Below are positions 17,838 through 26,689 of a stretch of 64,000 bases of DNA, one piece after another. Every line of letters begins with the position of its first letter. Position 1 is the first letter of the stretch. The notes beneath the pieces were generated by a model that was not told where the DNA came from, did not search any database, and saw only the letters and a list, made by a program, of their open reading frames with translations. The stretch comes from Pedobacter psychrodurus (GTDB taxonomy: Bacteria; Bacteroidota; Bacteroidia; Sphingobacteriales; Sphingobacteriaceae): the NCBI RefSeq assembly GCF_004331735.1, contig NZ_SJSO01000012.1, positions 62,001 through 126,000 of the forward strand, written 5' to 3'. The position numbers and the translations under genes were made by a program.

Positions 17838-18725
17838 ATGGAACTTAGACACCTGTTGTATTTTAAAACGGTTGCAGAAGAACTTCACTTTACCAAAGCA
17901 GCAACCAAACTTTTTATCTCGCAACCTCCTTTGAGCCGGCAGATTAAAGAACTTGAAGAAGAACTCGGTGTACAGCTGTTTACTCGGAGCAATAAGCGGG
18001 TTGCGCTAACAAATGCCGGCAAGTATTTTAAGACTGAAGTAGATGCCATGTTTGCCAAACTGGAAGAAAGCAAAGAAATTGTTCGTAAAATTCACGGAGG
18101 AGTTAGCGGCGAATTAAAGATTGGCTATATCAGTTCGGTTTATCAATCACACCTGGCAGAAATTTTAAAAATGATGCACCAGGAATTTCCTTACCTGAAA
18201 ACGAGTTTGTTCGAAGTACCTACACTTACTCAAATTAAAGCGTTAGAACATGGTGGCTTAGATGTAGGGATTTTAAGGGCGCCGGTTTTATCGGAAAAAT
18301 TGAAAGTAGAATCTTTGTTTTTTGATCCCTTTGTGGTGGTTATTCCTTTAACAGATCTGAAAATTGATGGTCAGCACGAACTTGCCGATTTTTTGAAGAA
18401 AAGTCCATTTATATTCTTTAATAAAGATTTTGCACCTCAGTATAACCAGAAACTTATGGAGATTTGCCAGAGAATGGGCTTTAATCCAGACATTACCCAC
18501 GAGGCCAACAATGTACATTCCATATTACAATTAGTAGAGGCTGGATTGGGCGTGTCTATTTTACCACTGTCGTTAAAAGAGCAATATACACAGTTGAAAG
18601 TATCTTTTATTGAATTTGACGCTATTCCTGTTAATACAGAGGTGGTATTGGCCTATAAAGAATCGAATAAAAACCCGGCATTAACCTGGTTTATTAAACA
18701 TTATACCCAGTTAAAAACTACCTGA
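17838..18725 (+). CDS. LysR-family transcriptional regulator
   Basis: 295 residues. The N-terminal winged helix-turn-helix (1-60) has the classical pattern LRHLLYFKTVAEELHFTKAA, then QPPLSRQIKELEEELGVQLF. The C-terminal effector-binding domain (about 88-290) includes SGELKIGYISSV and a second subdomain with LVEAGLGVSILP. This arrangement is standard for regulators of small-molecule metabolism or efflux. It is divergent from the methyltransferase gene, the probable target. No inducer can be predicted. Confidence 0.93.
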   Translation: MELRHLLYFKTVAEELHFTKAATKLFISQPPLSRQIKELEEELGVQLFTRSNKRVALTNAGKYFKTEVDAMFAKLEESKEIVRKIHGGVSGELKIGYISSVYQSHLAEILKMMHQEFPYLKTSLFEVPTLTQIKALEHGGLDVGILRAPVLSEKLKVESLFFDPFVVVIPLTDLKIDGQHELADFLKKSPFIFFNKDFAPQYNQKLMEICQRMGFNPDITHEANNVHSILQLVEAGLGVSILPLSLKEQYTQLKVSFIEFDAIPVNTEVVLAYKESNKNPALTWFIKHYTQLKTT

Positions 18726-19297
18726 TTAATTCAAAGCAAAAAAAGAGCCTGTATCATAAAGACAATTTCTCCTCAGATTTTGTCACGTTGAGCATCTCAA
18801 TGAATCCTATCGTGTGGACACATCTTTTGGGTGTGGATTTTTAGGCGTTATGTTAGCCTGCTTTAATAATACACATGTTTTGCCGAAGAACGCTGTCAAT
18901 CCCATTGGCAGGGGAATCAAAAAAACAGAGGCAGAAAAGAACAAGTAGCACTACCAAACCTCAAACGCAGTGGTTTTGTGAAAATAACCCTCAAACTTTC
19001 ATATAGTATAAACGAACAAACCCCGAAGGGCTCAATCAGACCAAAGAAACTATATAAAAGAGCTGATTAAACAAAGTGCCGCTGTTTTTTTGATGAGCTA
19101 GGGCTGCGTGGAGCCACCTTGCTGGATTGACAAGGCATTTATTCATCTTTTATTATTGTTTTATTGGCATGAATGAGCTGCGCTAAAGCTACGGTTTTGC
19201 ATACTTTTGATGCCTCAAAAGTTTGATGCCCTGCGGCATATGAGCAGAAAAATAATTAAATATTTGTCTCCACACCATAGGACTTTCGGGGCAGGTA
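18726..19297. other. Long intergenic region with small hairpins, no gene
   Basis: No convincing gene is seen after the LysR stop. The stretch contains ACTTTTGA-TGCC-TCAAAAGT (19203-19222), immediately followed by ATGCC-CTGC-GGCAT (19226-19239), two adjacent hairpins of the dispersed-repeat kind. It also has scattered palindromic fragments. A 60-codon frame from 19207 crosses these repeats and is not believed to be a gene. Confidence 0.6.
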
Positions 19298-19396
19298 GTC
19301 GAAGACCTTTAATAGCCGAAAACAAAAAAACATTTGTCCTTCGACAGGCTCAGGATGACAATATTTTTTTTATTTTCTCCTTAATTTAATGACATT
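19298..19396 (-). repeat. Dispersed palindromic repeat, left copy
   Basis: About 97 bp containing GTCCTTCGACAGGCTCAGGA and AATTTAATGACATT. Its reverse complement matches 44552-44647 at roughly nine bases in ten, so the two copies are inverted relative to each other. They lie on either side of the 24-kb SusCD/GH88 block. A further half-palindrome with TTCCCAA and TTGGGAA (around 19440-19465) continues the element. Confidence 0.8.
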
Positions 19397-19759
19397 GGGC
19401 GGGAATCTTAATGCAACCTACAAACCCTACTAAGGCATTACAATTCCCAATCAAGTTGGGAATGACGATCCATCACATAATGTCATTATCATGCTAATGT
19501 TTTAGCTAAAAACTGAATTCTCAGGATGGCAATTTATTTATGATAGATCCTCTTTTAGATGTAGCAAGCCTCTGTGTTTTCCACTGTTAGTTTCAGTCTC
19601 ATTTTTATAATTTGGGTGGCTAAATTCGAGACAGCTGTTAGTACGGCCTCATCATTGAGTTACCGAATTACGAATTGAAGCCAGAGTGCAAAGTTTAAAC
19701 TATCTGGGTTCAATATTCAGCATTAGTGCCGTTTTAAGCTAAATAACTTGGTTTTTAGT

Positions 19760-19831
19760 GATTTGTGTCCAATTTTCTACCCTTTCTTTAACAATTTTCA
19801 ACCTTTTTTAAAGGATAATATATCAGTTTTG
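19760..19831 (+). promoter_or_regulatory. Shared promoter of the dual SusCD locus (direct repeats plus -7 box)
   Basis: ATTTTCTACC (19772) and ATTTTCAACC (19794) start 22 bp apart, two helical turns. Exactly 23 nt after the second ATTTTCA comes CAGTTTTG (19824-19831), one mismatch from the Bacteroidota -7 box, then AACCAA. The same layout with the same spacings occurs at 41813-41872 before the GH88 gene. No -33 box is seen, as expected for an activator-dependent promoter. The activator is not in the window by any clear sign. Confidence 0.7.
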
Positions 19832-19935
19832 ATTTAACCAAACCCGTATCCTTCTTGGCTTCAGGAAGATATGAAAACATTATAAGTATGTCTATGTAAA
19901 GCATTTTTATAAGCAATTAACCAAAACGAACAATT

Positions 19936-20154
19936 ATGAAAAAACAACTACTTCACAAGCCAGATCTTTTGAAGGTTAATCAAGTGCAAATTCTGCGCTA
20001 TTTCTCCGCTGTGTTTTTCGGCTCCCCCTTTCTGGTACACCTTAAAACTTTAACAGAAATGTTTAATGTGGTGCCTTATCCTAAAACCATGTTGGCAACG
20101 CTAAAATTTGACAACATCAAATACTTTCCATTTCAAAATTTAATTCCGAATTAA
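19936..20154 (+). CDS. Possible 72-residue leader or small protein
   Basis: The frame starts at an ATG 105 bp downstream of the shared promoter and ends 220 bp before the first SusC gene. It begins MKKQLLHKPDLLKVNQ and contains a moderately hydrophobic middle (YFSAVFFGSPFLVHL) but no proper signal peptide. It resembles nothing I know. It would be the first frame on the long SusCD transcript, so it is either a real small gene, a leader peptide, or chance. There is no ribosome-site evidence either way. Confidence 0.35.
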   Translation: MKKQLLHKPDLLKVNQVQILRYFSAVFFGSPFLVHLKTLTEMFNVVPYPKTMLATLKFDNIKYFPFQNLIPN

Positions 20155-20374
20155 AGCCTGGGCCAAATTACAAAGGTAAAAACAGCTAAACAGTATCCGC
20201 GCCTAAGAAAAAGACCAATAGGATTTGATGGAGAGCAGCTCCATTAGGCTTTGTTATTTCTTTTCCTGAAATATTGCCATAACAATGGTGTGGAGATTAT
20301 TTGCCTAAACCGAAAGGTTTGGATGGGATTGTATTGCTGTTTTTATATAGTCAAGCCAACAAACATTATTTAAG
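20155..20374 (+). promoter_or_regulatory. Untranslated leader with two hairpins before the first SusC
   Basis: TGATGGAG-AGCAG-CTCCATTA (20226-20246) forms an 8-bp stem with one G-U pair and is followed by TTGTTATTTCTTTT. CTAAACC-GAAA-GGTTTGG (20305-20322) is a short stem capped by a GNRA tetraloop. They could attenuate or stabilise the message. No known riboswitch is recognised. Confidence 0.35.
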
Positions 20375-23300
20375 ATGAACGAAAAAAATCAAGAATTGGA
20401 TCATTACATTGAACAGCTTTCCCCGGTCTGGTTATTTAAAAACAGACCAGGAAAGATGCGCTTATTTTTAATGGTATCGATCATGTTTACCGGTATGATC
20501 AGCCTTAAGTCGTACGGAAAAGAAACAGATTACCTTAGTGCGGTTTCCAATAATACCTATTTTCAGGATACCACAAAAAAAGCAAAACAGCCGGTTTCTA
20601 TCGATTCGGTTGTGTTGGTGAGTTATGTATCTAAAAGAAATGTAGATACCGTAAAACTCAGCAACGTTAGTATTTATCCTTTTATTTCTTTACAGCAAGC
20701 ATTAAAGAGTAACTCGAAAGGCTTATATGTACAGGAAGTTACAGGCGAACCTGGTAGCGCAGATCAATCGATGTTGTTAAGGGGCTTAAGCAGACCTTTG
20801 CTTTCGAAAACCAATGTTGCCGAAGCACAGCCTGCAGTTTTTATCAACGGTATTCCCTTAATTGGCGATAATCCCTTTGTTTATACCATCCAGGAGTATG
20901 ATTTTTCACCTATTGGACCAGCCACCAATTTATTATCGTCTATCGATTTAGATAATATCCAATCCATAAACGTGATCAGCAATTTGGCTGCTTTATCTAT
21001 ATATGGCCCACGCGCTGCAAACGGTGCAATATTAATTACCACCAAAAATGCACACCAGGGCAACCGCGAAATTTCTATTAACAGCTATTACGGCTATGCG
21101 ACCAAAAATAAGGTAAGCACCACCAACGGGCGAGACGAAAGCCTTTTAAGGCGTACTTTTTATAATAAATATGCCACTGCCGAAGATTTTGATAAATACC
21201 CTTCGTATTTGGCAGATGCAACTAACGAAAACTACTATGGCCGATCAGACTGGACCGACCTTTACTATAAAAACTCGGCCTTACATACCATAAATGCCAG
21301 TATAACAGGCGGAACATCAAGATCTAATTTCAGGTTTTTTGCCGGTAACACTTCTAATGCAGGTAATGCCGACGATACACGGCTAAACAGATACAACGCA
21401 TCATTTTTTATTAATGTACTTCCCCTAAAATGGCTCACCATATCAACCATGGTTAATGCCACACGGTTAAACCGGGATAGGAACCGCTCGTTAAGAGATC
21501 GTTTTGCCGAAATGCAATATGTTCCGGATTTGATTAGCCCAATAGCGCCCAACAAAAATATTTATGGCAACTATTTAAGTGAATATGAAAATAAAACCAT
21601 CGATAATAACATTAATAATGTAATTCAGGGCTCGTTCTCTGCTAATGCAAAGTATAAAAACTTCGATTTCATTACCCGGATATCATTCGATTATAATGAG
21701 GGGATGAGAGATTTATTTTATCCTACAACTTTAATGGATGGGAACAATTATGTATCCAATTTTTACGCTTATAACCAACGTTTAAATGTTGATAATTCGC
21801 TTGCTTACAATTTTACATTAAATAAAATCCATGTTTTTAAAGCATTGTTTGGCCATACACTTTCGCTCGATGTGAACAAGTACAATTACCTGCAAGGTTA
21901 TAAAGGCACCAGCGATTACATCAGGATCAATAGTGTAGATGGCGATATTAGCCATAGCGATTATTTGCAGCCTGAAGGTTTTTACACCAAAAAGTTTACC
22001 GACAAACAGAAAATCAATGTAAGTTCTCTGTACAGCAGCTTTGATTATACCTTAAACAACGAGTTTTTTGCCACCCTAATTGCCCGTACCGATGGTGCAT
22101 CGAACATGCAGGCCAATAACAGATGGTTTTTTTCGCCATCGTTGAGCACCAAATGGGATATTACCAAATACATTAAGACCCAAAAATCTATCCTTAGCAG
22201 CTTAAACCTAAACGCCTCATACGGCAGGTTGGGTACCCTTAATATTATCGATCAGTATGGTGCTGGCCCTCAATATGTAACTGATTTAGGCTGGAGTTCA
22301 AATAAATCGGTGGGCTCGTATGGTGGTATTGGTACTTTATCCAGACCGTATAGCTCGGGCTGGATTGGTTATGATATTCCCTGGGCTTATGTAGAAGAGC
22401 TTGATCTTGGCGTAGATGGAGCCTTTTTTAACAGCAGGTTGCAAACCAGATTATCTTTCTATTCTAAAAACAATAAACGGATGATTTTGGGGGTGCCGGT
22501 TAATGCCGAATCGGGATACACCAAGGAGTACAAAAGCGGACTGGATGTAAATAACAAAGGAATTGAGCTTGCTGTTTCGGCCGAAATATTGAAAGCCAAG
22601 ACCAATAAACTGGGCTGGACAACAGACTTTAACATTGCTTTCAATAAAAATACGCTGAAAGCATTGCCAAACAACCTTAAAGAAATTACCATCGGAACAC
22701 AAAAACTAACCGTTGGAAAACCGATAGACCAGATATTGGTGCTGCAAAGTCAGGGCGTTTATCAAACCGATGTTGATGTTCCGGTAAACCCGGCCAACTT
22801 TCAGATCATGAGCTATAAAGGGCTGAAGCTTCACGGAGGAGATCCTAAATGGAAAGACCAGAATGGCGACTATGTAATTGATGAAAACGATAAAGTTGCC
22901 ATGGGCGGTTATTTGCCAAGGATAGTGGGGAATTTTAATAGTACGCTTAATTACAAAGGTTTTAACCTCGATTTTAACATCTATTTTGCCTTAAAAAGAA
23001 GTATCATCAATCAATCAGCTGCAAATCAGCTCGATTTCATTAACAAAACCGGAAATAACAACATCAATTCTGTAAATGAGATTACTTTTTGGCAAAAAGG
23101 AATTAATGTTGCTGATTATCCTATTTATAACCCATGGAGTGCTGTTCAGTCGTACCGCACAGATCAGGATATTTTTGTTGAAAACGGATCATATGCAAAA
23201 TTAAGGTCGGTTTCTTTAGGGTACGACATTTCCAAATTCAAATACTTCAGCAAAAGCTTCAGGAAAATTTATGTGTATGCCTCGGCGCTTAATGTATATA

Positions 23301-23416
23301 CCCTAAAAAGTTATACCGGGGGTGATCCAGAGCTGGTTAACTATGTTGGTGAAGATACGGGCTATGGCCTGCCGTTGCCGAGAACATTCACACTAGGTTT
23401 AAAAATTGATTTATAA
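20375..23416 (+). CDS. SusC-type TonB-dependent receptor (module 1), lacks the N-terminal beta domain
   Basis: 1013 residues. A charged leader of about 27 residues precedes a hydrophobic signal (MRLFLMVSIMFTGMIS); an alternative start is the ATG at 20456. Unlike the second SusC of this locus, it goes from the signal to the plug without a carboxypeptidase-regulatory domain. Plug features are MLLRGLSRP, PAVFINGIPL, IQSINVISNLAALSIYGPRA and NGAILITTK (about 130-235). The barrel ends TFTLGLKIDL. It would import substrate with the SusD encoded 13 bp downstream. It is the first large gene of an uninterrupted plus-strand run reaching 41621. Confidence 0.93.
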   Translation: MNEKNQELDHYIEQLSPVWLFKNRPGKMRLFLMVSIMFTGMISLKSYGKETDYLSAVSNNTYFQDTTKKAKQPVSIDSVVLVSYVSKRNVDTVKLSNVSIYPFISLQQALKSNSKGLYVQEVTGEPGSADQSMLLRGLSRPLLSKTNVAEAQPAVFINGIPLIGDNPFVYTIQEYDFSPIGPATNLLSSIDLDNIQSINVISNLAALSIYGPRAANGAILITTKNAHQGNREISINSYYGYATKNKVSTTNGRDESLLRRTFYNKYATAEDFDKYPSYLADATNENYYGRSDWTDLYYKNSALHTINASITGGTSRSNFRFFAGNTSNAGNADDTRLNRYNASFFINVLPLKWLTISTMVNATRLNRDRNRSLRDRFAEMQYVPDLISPIAPNKNIYGNYLSEYENKTIDNNINNVIQGSFSANAKYKNFDFITRISFDYNEGMRDLFYPTTLMDGNNYVSNFYAYNQRLNVDNSLAYNFTLNKIHVFKALFGHTLSLDVNKYNYLQGYKGTSDYIRINSVDGDISHSDYLQPEGFYTKKFTDKQKINVSSLYSSFDYTLNNEFFATLIARTDGASNMQANNRWFFSPSLSTKWDITKYIKTQKSILSSLNLNASYGRLGTLNIIDQYGAGPQYVTDLGWSSNKSVGSYGGIGTLSRPYSSGWIGYDIPWAYVEELDLGVDGAFFNSRLQTRLSFYSKNNKRMILGVPVNAESGYTKEYKSGLDVNNKGIELAVSAEILKAKTNKLGWTTDFNIAFNKNTLKALPNNLKEITIGTQKLTVGKPIDQILVLQSQGVYQTDVDVPVNPANFQIMSYKGLKLHGGDPKWKDQNGDYVIDENDKVAMGGYLPRIVGNFNSTLNYKGFNLDFNIYFALKRSIINQSAANQLDFINKTGNNNINSVNEITFWQKGINVADYPIYNPWSAVQSYRTDQDIFVENGSYAKLRSVSLGYDISKFKYFSKSFRKIYVYASALNVYTLKSYTGGDPELVNYVGEDTGYGLPLPRTFTLGLKIDL

Positions 23417-23429
23417 GCACCAAATAATC

Positions 23430-24965
23430 ATGTATAATAAAATAATACCATCAAGAAGCGTATTCAAAGCAGTCCTATTAATGCTGTTCAGTACAGTATT
23501 TATATCGGCCTGCAATAAAAAACTGGATATTGATTCTACCCACCTGGTAAATGAAAGCAATAACTGGAAAAGTTTAGCCGATGCCCGTTCGGCATTATTG
23601 GGTTCTTATGGCCTGTTAAGAGCTGCATTGGCAGATAATAATGCACATTGGTTATATGGCGATGTACGGATGGGTGATTTTAAAGCTACCTCCCGATTGG
23701 ATTTAAAAGCCATTACCGAAAATAATTTAAACGCGCCATATCCGGTTGTAAAATCGCTGAGCAACTGGCGTAAATTTTATGCTGTAATTAACAGCTGTAC
23801 GGTTTTTATCGACCGTGCCGGAGAAATTCTAAAAAACGACAAACAGTATACCGAAGAAAATTATAAGGTAGATGTTGCCCAAATGAAGGCTTTAAGGGCA
23901 TTTACCTATTTTTATATGGTCCGTATATGGGGCGATATTCCCCTAATTACAGCCTCTACAGATGGTAATTTTACAGAACGCCCAAGAGTAGCAGGCGAAA
24001 TTGTATTACAGTTTGCTACCAACGAACTGTTAAGCATCGTAAATAATCTGCCATATCGCTATGGGGCAATAGAAAATGGTTTTAACCAGCAAAACTATTA
24101 TGGAAAAGTAGCGCCTTATTGGGATGGTATTTTATTCAACCAGATTTCTGCCTATTCAATTCTGGCGCACATTGCTGCATGGCAGGGTAAATACCTCGAT
24201 GCGGTAGCTTATTCAAAGTTTGTGATGACCAATTTTGGCTTAAGTGGTGGTGTGTATACCACAACCACAAACTTGACCAAGGTAGATGGCCTGTTTTATG
24301 GTAATAATGCATCCCAGCTGGTAGGCTTTCCTTTTAATTACAATACAACGGAAATGAGCACTATAGGCCATATGGAAGATTTGGCCTTGGCTGCACCCAT
24401 TATCGCCAAAGCTGTTCCGCAGATTAAAATGCCCGATGATGTAATTGCTTCCATATTTAACGAACCTAACGATCTGAGGTTTAGGTTCGATCCGCTAACG
24501 GGTTTACCGGTATCTGATTATTTCAGTGGATACGGAACTTCGAATACCGTATTCAGCAAAATAAAGTGCATCAGAAATGCCTCAACCGATGGCTCATTGG
24601 CCATTTATAGCTCAGCTTTAATCTTTACAAGGATAGAAGAAATTACCCTGCTCTATGCTGAATCGTTGGCTGCAATAGGCAGTATGGATGATGCTACAGA
24701 TGCTTTAGATATTGTTCGGAACAATAGGGGCATAGGCCTTTACAAAGGTGCCAATGCAGGATTGATCGATGCCATTTTTGCAGAACGTAGAAGAGAATTA
24801 ATGGGCGAAGGCTGGAGATGGTACGATTTGGTGAGATATAACAAACTGAAAAACAACGATGCAAAGTTTTTAGACCTGATAAAAAAGGGTGGTATATACT
24901 GGCCTATTGATGAAGAGGTACTAAACACCAATACAAAAATTACACAAAACGAATATTGGAGGTAA
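23430..24965 (+). CDS. SusD/RagB-type outer-membrane lipoprotein (module 1)
   Basis: 511 residues from the ATG at 23430 (MYNKIIPSRS); a TTG at 23406 is a less likely start. The lipobox is FISAC-NKKL. The SusD fold is indicated by the N-terminal NNWKSLADARSALLGSYGLL, the TPR helices around MKALRAFTYFYMVRIWGDIPL, and the C-terminal IFAERRRELMGEGWRWYDLVRYN. SusD proteins form the surface lid that delivers ligand to SusC. The stop codon overlaps the next start in TAATG, so translation is probably coupled to the fasciclin gene. Confidence 0.94.
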   Translation: MYNKIIPSRSVFKAVLLMLFSTVFISACNKKLDIDSTHLVNESNNWKSLADARSALLGSYGLLRAALADNNAHWLYGDVRMGDFKATSRLDLKAITENNLNAPYPVVKSLSNWRKFYAVINSCTVFIDRAGEILKNDKQYTEENYKVDVAQMKALRAFTYFYMVRIWGDIPLITASTDGNFTERPRVAGEIVLQFATNELLSIVNNLPYRYGAIENGFNQQNYYGKVAPYWDGILFNQISAYSILAHIAAWQGKYLDAVAYSKFVMTNFGLSGGVYTTTTNLTKVDGLFYGNNASQLVGFPFNYNTTEMSTIGHMEDLALAAPIIAKAVPQIKMPDDVIASIFNEPNDLRFRFDPLTGLPVSDYFSGYGTSNTVFSKIKCIRNASTDGSLAIYSSALIFTRIEEITLLYAESLAAIGSMDDATDALDIVRNNRGIGLYKGANAGLIDAIFAERRRELMGEGWRWYDLVRYNKLKNNDAKFLDLIKKGGIYWPIDEEVLNTNTKITQNEYWR

Positions 24966-25633
24966 TGATGATAAAAACTATTAAAAATATAGCAGTCTGT
25001 ATGGCCATAACACTGTTTATACTTTCCTGCAAAAAGGGAGATGACGGGGCATACAATTACGAAAATGAGGCAAACGTGTTCGATGGTAATGCATACGCTT
25101 ACCTAAAATCGCAAACCGGACAGTACGATTCGCTGCTTAAAGTGTGCGACCGCGTCACCTGGGTAAAAGATACCTTAACAAACAGCAAAGCGATTACTTT
25201 TTTTTCGCTTACCAACCGAAACTTTTCGATTGCCTTAAACGCGCTTAATAATTTAAGGATAAGCCAAAATAAAAAAGCGTTGGGCATTTCCACCCTGGAT
25301 GTAGACCAACTGGGGATTTTATTGGACCGTTACATTGTTAGAAAAAAAATAACCACTGATAGCTTACACTTTGCCGATGGTGCATTTTTAACCAGCACAC
25401 ATTTTAATTATGGAATGAATGCGCAGGAGCTAAACTCAAATGCCAGCGGATATGTTTTTGGCGGACCAAAAGGGGTAGTGTACAGCGATATTAAAAACTC
25501 GCAGTACACCAAAGAATGGAAGTCGGCTACTACACAGGCGGTAAATATTGCAACCAATAATGCAATCATACATGTGCTTTCTGCTTCCCACGAATTCGGT
25601 TTTGGCGAGTTCCTAATCAGATTAAATAAATAA
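24965..25633 (+). CDS. Fasciclin (FAS1)-like lipoprotein (module 1)
   Basis: 222 residues. The lipobox is FILSC-KKGD. One FAS1-like domain (about 35-220) is recognisable from the H1-type segment AITFFSLTNRNFSIALNAL, the VDQLGILLDRYIV stretch and the C-terminal NAIIHVLSASHEF. FAS1 domains mediate adhesion or binding of glycans and proteins. A FAS1 lipoprotein directly after SusD occurs twice in this locus, so it probably forms part of the surface complex. The start overlaps the SusD stop (TAATG). The sequence has diverged strongly from its module-2 counterpart. Confidence 0.85.
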   Translation: MMIKTIKNIAVCMAITLFILSCKKGDDGAYNYENEANVFDGNAYAYLKSQTGQYDSLLKVCDRVTWVKDTLTNSKAITFFSLTNRNFSIALNALNNLRISQNKKALGISTLDVDQLGILLDRYIVRKKITTDSLHFADGAFLTSTHFNYGMNAQELNSNASGYVFGGPKGVVYSDIKNSQYTKEWKSATTQAVNIATNNAIIHVLSASHEFGFGEFLIRLNK

Positions 25634-25636
25634 ATC

Positions 25637-26668
25637 ATGAATAATATGATATCAAAAAATAAATCATTTGCCTTATTCTTTGTCGCTATTGGCGTATTGG
25701 CCATATTTAGCTGCAAAAAATTATTGCCGAGCGATAGTGATGCCTTTAATAAAGATGCAGGTTTTAAACAAACCACCTACAGGCCTATACTGGGGCGTAC
25801 CACATTAATGGGGGATAATTTCAACATAGAAAGTTCGTCTTTGCCCTTAACTTTCAAAATCGTAGCGATGCGCAATGGCGACGGCCAGACCAGCCCTGAG
25901 CTTTTAAAGCCTTTCCCGGTACTGGTATGGAAAAAAGCTTACGATGGAAGCGAAAAATCTATTCAGGAAATAGAAAATAAACGCACTACAGAACAGCACA
26001 CTTTATTTGAGGTTGGCGAACACTCAGGCGAATTTATTATGTGGGCTGAGGCCAAGAGCAATATTGTTAAAGCACTTCCCGATTCGGGTTATGTTTTTGA
26101 TGTAGAAGTTGCTAACAATGGCGGGCGTAAGTATTTCAATAACCTGGTATTACAGCCACAGCGAGAATTGCCTTACGAGCCAAACAGAATAAACCCACTA
26201 ACGGGAGCCAATACCGGCGGTACCATTACACCTTCTACCATGGCTGGTATTTTCGGCGAAAAATCGGGTCAGCCTTTAAGCTCCAATGATGTTACCATAT
26301 TGTTTAATAAAATAGGCGAGGGTAATTCGCTTTCCTTTAAGTTTTTAGATACGCTATTAAAGCCTATTGATCCAGCCAAATTTAAACTCACCAACTGGAC
26401 TAAGCTGGTGCATGGTTTCAACCTGAAAATGACACCAACATCGGTTAAATACGATGTGGCTTACCCAATCCCTTTGGTACAGATTCCAACGCCTTACACC
26501 AATGCCGCAGGATCTAGGGCCCGTGTAGCCTTTTCGTATGATCGGATTGGTTTTGGAGGCTTTAGGGTAGAGGCCAACCTGGGTTTAGACTTTGCCATTT
26601 TCGAAAAGGGGGATTGGGAAATCGTAATCTGGTTTAATAAGGATAACCCCAGGTTTACTAACGATTAG
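25637..26668 (+). CDS. Surface lipoprotein, DUF5007-like (module 1)
   Basis: 343 residues, with a lipobox AIFSC-KKLL. The body is beta-rich with no catalytic motif: FNIESSSLPLTFKIVAMRNG, then EVGEHSGEFIMWAEA, then VEVANNGGRKYFNNL. Length and position after SusC-SusD-fasciclin fit the family I recall as DUF5007, found in PUL-like loci of Bacteroidota, but that name is from memory and not certain. It starts 3 bp after the fasciclin stop, so it is part of the same operon. It is likely an accessory surface glycan- or protein-binding component. Confidence 0.75.
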   Translation: MNNMISKNKSFALFFVAIGVLAIFSCKKLLPSDSDAFNKDAGFKQTTYRPILGRTTLMGDNFNIESSSLPLTFKIVAMRNGDGQTSPELLKPFPVLVWKKAYDGSEKSIQEIENKRTTEQHTLFEVGEHSGEFIMWAEAKSNIVKALPDSGYVFDVEVANNGGRKYFNNLVLQPQRELPYEPNRINPLTGANTGGTITPSTMAGIFGEKSGQPLSSNDVTILFNKIGEGNSLSFKFLDTLLKPIDPAKFKLTNWTKLVHGFNLKMTPTSVKYDVAYPIPLVQIPTPYTNAAGSRARVAFSYDRIGFGGFRVEANLGLDFAIFEKGDWEIVIWFNKDNPRFTND

Positions 26669-26689
26669 CACCAGAAAAATAAGTTGAAC

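Noticed and set aside
19207..19389. 60-codon plus-strand frame before the SusCD block
   Set aside because: It runs through dispersed palindromic repeats that also occur at 44.6 kb, so it is repeat DNA.
18726..19935. tRNA or structured RNA gene in the long gap after LysR
   Set aside because: I found only short hairpins and palindromic repeats, no cloverleaf or known RNA motif.
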